Shown here: positions 60,301-64,000 of the stretch, piece after piece
Position numbering within the stretch: position 1 is the first letter of the stretch
Layout of the letters: each line of letters starts with the position of its first letter
Source: Cryptomeria japonica
Lineage: Eukaryota > Streptophyta > Pinopsida > Cupressales > Cupressaceae
Assembly (NCBI RefSeq): GCF_030272615.1
Contig: NC_081413.1
Location: forward strand, 719,655,867 to 719,719,866
Reading direction: 5' to 3'
DNA: 64,000 nucleotides
The notes under the pieces: model-generated
The model's input: the letters and a program-made list of their open reading frames with translations, nothing else
Told to the model about the DNA's origin: nothing
Database searches by the model: none
Made by a program: the position numbers and the translations under genes

Positions 60301-61499
60301 CATGTGGCAAGGCGTCAGAGCACATCAGAGGCAAAAAATTAAAATTAAAATGAGTAAATGATATAGTCTAAACTATATTAAATAATTCAAAAATTTAAAT
60401 GATGTGCACATTGGGGAATTAATTCGCCCAGGGTCTAAATTTTGGCCAAAATATAAAGTGTTATATGTTTTCGGAAAGCTCTCAGAGTGGGGAATCTAAT
60501 TATGGGGTTAATTTTGACAAATGTGGGATATTTTGGAAGTAGTTTCCATGGGAACAAAATTTAGTTAGAGAGGAGACACTTGGCAATTCAGTTGCAGATT
60601 TGATTTGGTTCCCTCTCCTTTTTATTCCCAATTCTTCTCAGTTGTAAGGGTTCCAAAAATTTGGAGAATGGCTCCATTTTTTCATGGCTTCCAATTCTGA
60701 ATATTCTTCCAAATTGTACAAAGAAGGGTTATCCTTTCAGTAATGGATTTCGATTCTTTGCTATAGGTGTTCTTAGCTGCAGGTTCTTGTGTATGTAAGG
60801 CATGCACAAATTCACGCAGAAGTTGTCTCTGGATTTGTATTTTCATTATATTCAGATCAAATCCTCAAGGAGGATGAGATTTGTTATCTCAAGGAGGTAA
60901 TTGTGATTGTTTGCAGGGATTCTTCAAGGAAGAATTTAAATTTCTGTAATAAATCATGAATAATGGAATATAGTGTCTGGATTTGATATTTTTTGTGAGT
61001 GAGCTAAGTAATGCATTTATGCATGAATATTTAATAATGAAGATGGATTTGCAGTATAAGGTTTCATTTATAGTTTGATGTGTGACTCTGTTGCCCTTGG
61101 ATAAGGCACTGATCTTACAAGTTTGGGGATGTCTTTTAGATCAAACAATTTAAAAGATAAATCTATTTCCCTTTATGTTTAGGGGTGTGTTCTTCTCATT
61201 CCAAGCTTTGTTTTCATTTATGATTTATACAGATCTAGCCAATCTATAGTGTGTTCCTAATTTGGTGAGCTTGTGGAATGGTTTGTCTACTCATTGTAGA
61301 TGCAGTCTTATGTTTGTGAATGTTTTATTCAATGCATCAAAAGGGTGTCCCCCCTAGGTCTAGCAGAACCTGAAGTGCAGGAGGATCATTAGGATCCTAT
61401 GTTATGTTGTCCAAGCCCTGAGGTGTTTCATTGATTGAGATCGGCTATCTCATAGATAGATTTGCAAGTGTCCTGGGTTATCACTTTTGGTGAACAACA
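57326..61499 (+). repeat. LARD-like LTR3 (4,174 bp, complete)
   Basis: It starts TGAAGCCAGTTGA after the tract and ends GGTGAACAACA at 61499, where Copia B LTR sequence resumes (AAACTAAAAGAC). Small deletions relative to LTR2 include about 14 bp near 61020 and about 10 bp near 60138. Confidence 0.8.
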
Positions 61500-62384
61500 A
61501 AACTAAAAGACAAAGTCATCCACAACACATAACACCAATATTTGTACGTGGAAACCCTTAAGGGGAAAAACCATGGTGGGAAACCTTACCCACAATCAGA
61601 TGATACTACTGCAGATAGTAAGTGTACATAAATGGGGTATGCACATGCGGAAAGGCCAAGCGCCTAGAGCTCACTTCTGAATCACAAATGGGAGTCACAC
61701 TGACTACAATTGAATGGTTAAGTCCAATAAGAATGTACTGCACAAAATAGCATCTTCATATGTTGGATTCAGTACCGATGTAGTTCTGATATGCTTTCAC
61801 AAAAACCTAGCTTCACCTTCAAATGATGTCTACATGTATAGCTCTGCTTAATCTCTCATATACCTTCACACAAAACTTTTTTCGCATTCCACACTCAATC
61901 TTACAATTAAGACCTTACATTTATACTATAACCTATGACCAATTTTAGTAGGTCGGCTCTGCAAGATATTACAATAAAATATTTTTACAAATAATATAAT
62001 ATCCAATGCAATAATCGATTCAACATGTTGGCTTAATGCATTTACAACAATAATTAATCATTTTCATAGCGTGTCATGCTGATCTGGAAAAGATAATCCT
62101 GCTAGTGTAACCCTAGACCTATTTGCTAGTAATAGCAAATATGCAAATATGAATATGCCAATAAACAATTCTCCAAGGTAAGATGTCCAAACAATGTCTT
62201 TGACATTATCAAGTGTTTTCCAAGTCATTCCAAGTGTTGGTGATCATTAGTTCTTGTCAGTGTACTATATACCGGTGACTGTGCAAAAGTCACTTGCTTA
62301 CCAGTGAATGTTGTTGGATCTCCAAGGTGGTAGAGTTTTAGTAGGTGTTGACATCAATGACAAAACCATACCAAAATACCAACA
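61500..62384 (-). repeat. Copia B 5' LTR remnant (885 bp)
   Basis: It matches 31726-32609 of the 3' LTR. The last ~168 bp of the LTR (U5 side), the primer site and gag are absent at the junction with the LARD-like composite. The outer end ...ACCAACA carries TSD GAAAA. Confidence 0.88.
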
Positions 62385-62389
62385 GAAAA

Positions 62390-64000
62390 TAGTGCAGAAA
62401 ATCGAGATCTGTCATCTCAAACTGGTCCATCAAAGCTCATTGAATATGTTGAATCATAGAGGATGAGCTACTTGTGATGAGGAGATCATCAACATATAGC
62501 ACAAGAATCAAGATCTCACCCTCAAGAAGTTGAATGTACATTGTATGATCGTAATGACTACGAGTGAAACCAGTGGACAGCAAGAAAGAGTCCATCTTCT
62601 CATACCAAGCCCGAGGGGCCTATTTGAGACCATACAATAAACACCGAAGTCTGCAAACCAAAGAAATATCCTGCACAAATCCCTGAGGATGCTCCATATA
62701 GATTTCCTCCTATAGGTCCCCATCCAAGAAAGCACTCTTCACATCCATCTGAAAAATGGGTAATCCCCTAGAAGCTGCAAGAGATAGTACAAAGTGAATA
62801 GAGTTCATCTTGGCGATAGGGGCAAATGTCTTAGGGTAATCAATACCGTCAACTTGCAAGAAACCCTTCACAACAAGACATGATTTGTACTTATCAATAG
62901 AACCATCAACAACATACTTAGTGCGATACAACCAACGAAACCTAACCATCTTTCTGACCTTAGGAAGAGGACAAAGATCCCAAGTATTATTCCTCATCAA
63001 AGAAGAATACTCCTCCTCCATAGCACAATCCCACTCAAGGTTTCCTATAGTCTTTGAAAACTTCTAAGGATCATTTGAAATGGCATGAATCAAAATAGTA
63101 GAACCCACAATATGAGAATGGGTGCGACGAGTATCTGAAGGATCATCGGCCATAGATCATTTCGCCTCAACAGTAAAGTGAGCCCACTTGGGCATCTGAG
63201 GTGGAGAAGGTGGAGGCAGGGGTGGTGGATCATTAGCAGCATCATCAGAATCATCCTCAAAATAATCTTGAAGAGATGCAATGGGAGGAGTAGGCAAAGG
63301 AGTAGACACTAGAGACAAGGTATCCACTATGGGAAGGTGCTCATCAAACTGAACATCCTATCAAAACAAGACCTCTCTGGAATCAGGATCAAACAACCTG
63401 TATGCCTTAAAATCCTCACAGTAGCCAACAAAAATGAGGGGTCGGCTATTCTGCTCCATTGCTTTCTTTTGAGCATCAGGAATAAATTCCCATGCCTCAC
63501 TGCCAAACACTCAGAAAAAAGAAACATTAGGCTTGTCATGAGACCAAGCCTCCTCAAGAGTCATATGTCGAATCACCTTGTGAGGCATCCAATTCTAAAT
63601 ATAGTTGGCACAATTGGCTGCCTTAGTCCAAAAAAACGAACCCATGGACTTGGACTGAATCATACAATTCACCATCTCCCATAAAGTTTTGTTCTTGTGC
63701 TTAGCAACACCATTCTGTTGAGGGGTATAGGGAACAATAAACTGATGTTGCAAACCATGCTCAATGAAAAAATCTCTGAAAGCCTTATTCACATACTCCC
63801 CCCCATTATCTGTGTGTATCCATCAAATAGAACAACCAGACTGCTTCTCTACAAATGTCTTGAAGATGCGAAATGAATCAAAGACATTAGACTTGTAATT
63901 AAGAAAGTACATCCATGTGTGTCTGGAGAAGTCATCAATAAAAGTGAGTAGATACTTGGCCCCAGAAAAAGGAGTAGGGAATGACATGAGATAACTGTGA
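62390..64000 (-). pseudogene. Copia A integrase and reverse transcriptase (element runs off the window)
   Basis: From 64000 downward: integrase core (LLTFIDDFSRHTWMYF; HTDNGGEYVNKAFRDF; PYTPQQNGVAKHKN), a linker, then reverse transcriptase (RFRWLYRTKYVVDGS; FQMDVKSAFLDGDL; LYVDDLLITSSS) reaching DLDFLHYF at the Copia B insertion. The frame is open at 63792-63595 and 63021-62710, and elsewhere broken by stops. These include two TAG codons where Gln is usual (DL stop EEIYM at about 62711; YGLK stop APRAWY at about 62621). The 3' continuation is 30750-31557. Confidence 0.88.

Larger units (their letters stand above)
44365..61499 (+). mobile_element. LARD-like composite: LTR-internal-LTR-internal-LTR
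   Basis: A unit of about 6.7 kb recurs from 44365, 51034 and 57730 (each starting TAAGCGTCATGTCA). Reading it as a retroelement gives LTR1 44365-48131 (5' truncated), internal 48132-50629, LTR2 50630-54828, internal 54829-57325 and LTR3 57326-61499. LTRs start TGAAGCCAGTTGA just after the tract AAGGGGGTAAAA and end GTGAACAACA or TTGAACAACA. A conserved TGGCGACTCT follows three or four bases later, as a primer site would. There is no reverse transcriptase or integrase in either internal region. LTRs over 4 kb with a short internal region fit the LARD type of non-autonomous Gypsy-related element. The right end coincides with an LTR end; the left end is a deletion junction. Confidence 0.8.
31558..62384 (-). 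mobile_element. Copia B, nested inside Copia A and itself host to two further insertions
   Basis: The plus-strand ends are TGTTAGGTCCC at 31558 and ACCAACA at 62384. The 5-bp target duplication GAAAA is at 31553-31557 and 62385-62389, and joining the flanks restores the Copia A reverse-transcriptase frame (DLDFLHYFLGL). Its own sequence is only 31558-33967, 42570-44364 and 61500-62384. Copia C (33968-42564) and the LARD-like composite (44365-61499) fill the rest. The LTR U5 end, primer site, gag and most of the protease have been lost. Confidence 0.88.

Noticed and set aside
44365-61499. Tandem cluster of a host gene family
   Set aside because: The repeats begin after a polypurine tract with TG, end in CA, and are followed by a primer-like site. 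The array lies inside a retrotransposon and ends exactly at an LTR end.
1-64000. CRISPR arrays, bacterial operons or a prokaryotic origin
   Set aside because: There are no spaced identical repeats of that kind; introns, plant retroelements and composition point to a plant nuclear genome.

Overview
This is AT-rich plant nuclear DNA made almost entirely of nested transposable elements. I found no intact ordinary cellular gene. The evidence for a plant is Copia and Gypsy LTR retrotransposons with initiator-Met primer sites, a TNP2/TnpA-type CACTA DNA transposon, a PLS-type pentatricopeptide-repeat (PPR) fragment, and LTRs more than 4 kb long. The near absence of genes and the deep nesting suggest a large repeat-rich genome, possibly a gymnosperm, but I cannot name a species.

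Layout. 1-3.6 kb: a direct duplication of about 1.45 kb; only the first copy carries a tRNA-derived SINE, and the second copy preserves the empty site. 3.6-5.4 kb: nothing recognised. 5.38-5.65 kb: a small TRIM-like element. 5.65-6.29 kb and 29.32-30.13 kb: two halves of one plus-strand Copia element (called D: LTR, primer site, start of gag). It is split by a 23-kb CACTA transposon (6293-29313) with matching CACTA termini and an ATA target duplication.

The CACTA element holds, in order, a minus-strand PPR fragment, a decayed TNP2 transposase gene (9.0-18.8 kb) interrupted by a Gypsy-like element (10137-15752), a decayed TnpA/PttA-type second gene (19.3-22.1 kb), an unidentified broken minus-strand coding region of about 1,100 codons (23.1-26.8 kb), and a degenerate repeat field.

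From 30128 onward lies a minus-strand stack. Copia A has its 3' end at 30128-31557 and its remainder at 62385-64000. It is split by Copia B (31558-62384, TSD GAAAA). Copia B is itself split by Copia C (33968-42564, TSD AGCAT) and by a 17-kb composite (44365-61499).

The composite reads LTR-internal-LTR-internal-LTR, with LTRs of about 4.2 kb and internal regions of about 2.5 kb. Each internal region has a primer-site-like sequence and one long ORF (530 codons in the better copy) that I cannot assign to a family. There is no pol. It looks like a non-autonomous large retrotransposon derivative (LARD-like) and is the most novel object here.

Order of events read from the nesting: Copia D came first; the CACTA element landed in its LTR and Copia A in its gag; B then entered A, and C and the LARD-like element entered B; the Gypsy-like element entered TNP2. 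Many stop codons in the transposon genes fall where C-to-T or G-to-A change of a Gln, Arg or Trp codon would explain them, consistent with decay of methylated silent elements. All element boundaries come from reading the sequence by eye, without alignment software.
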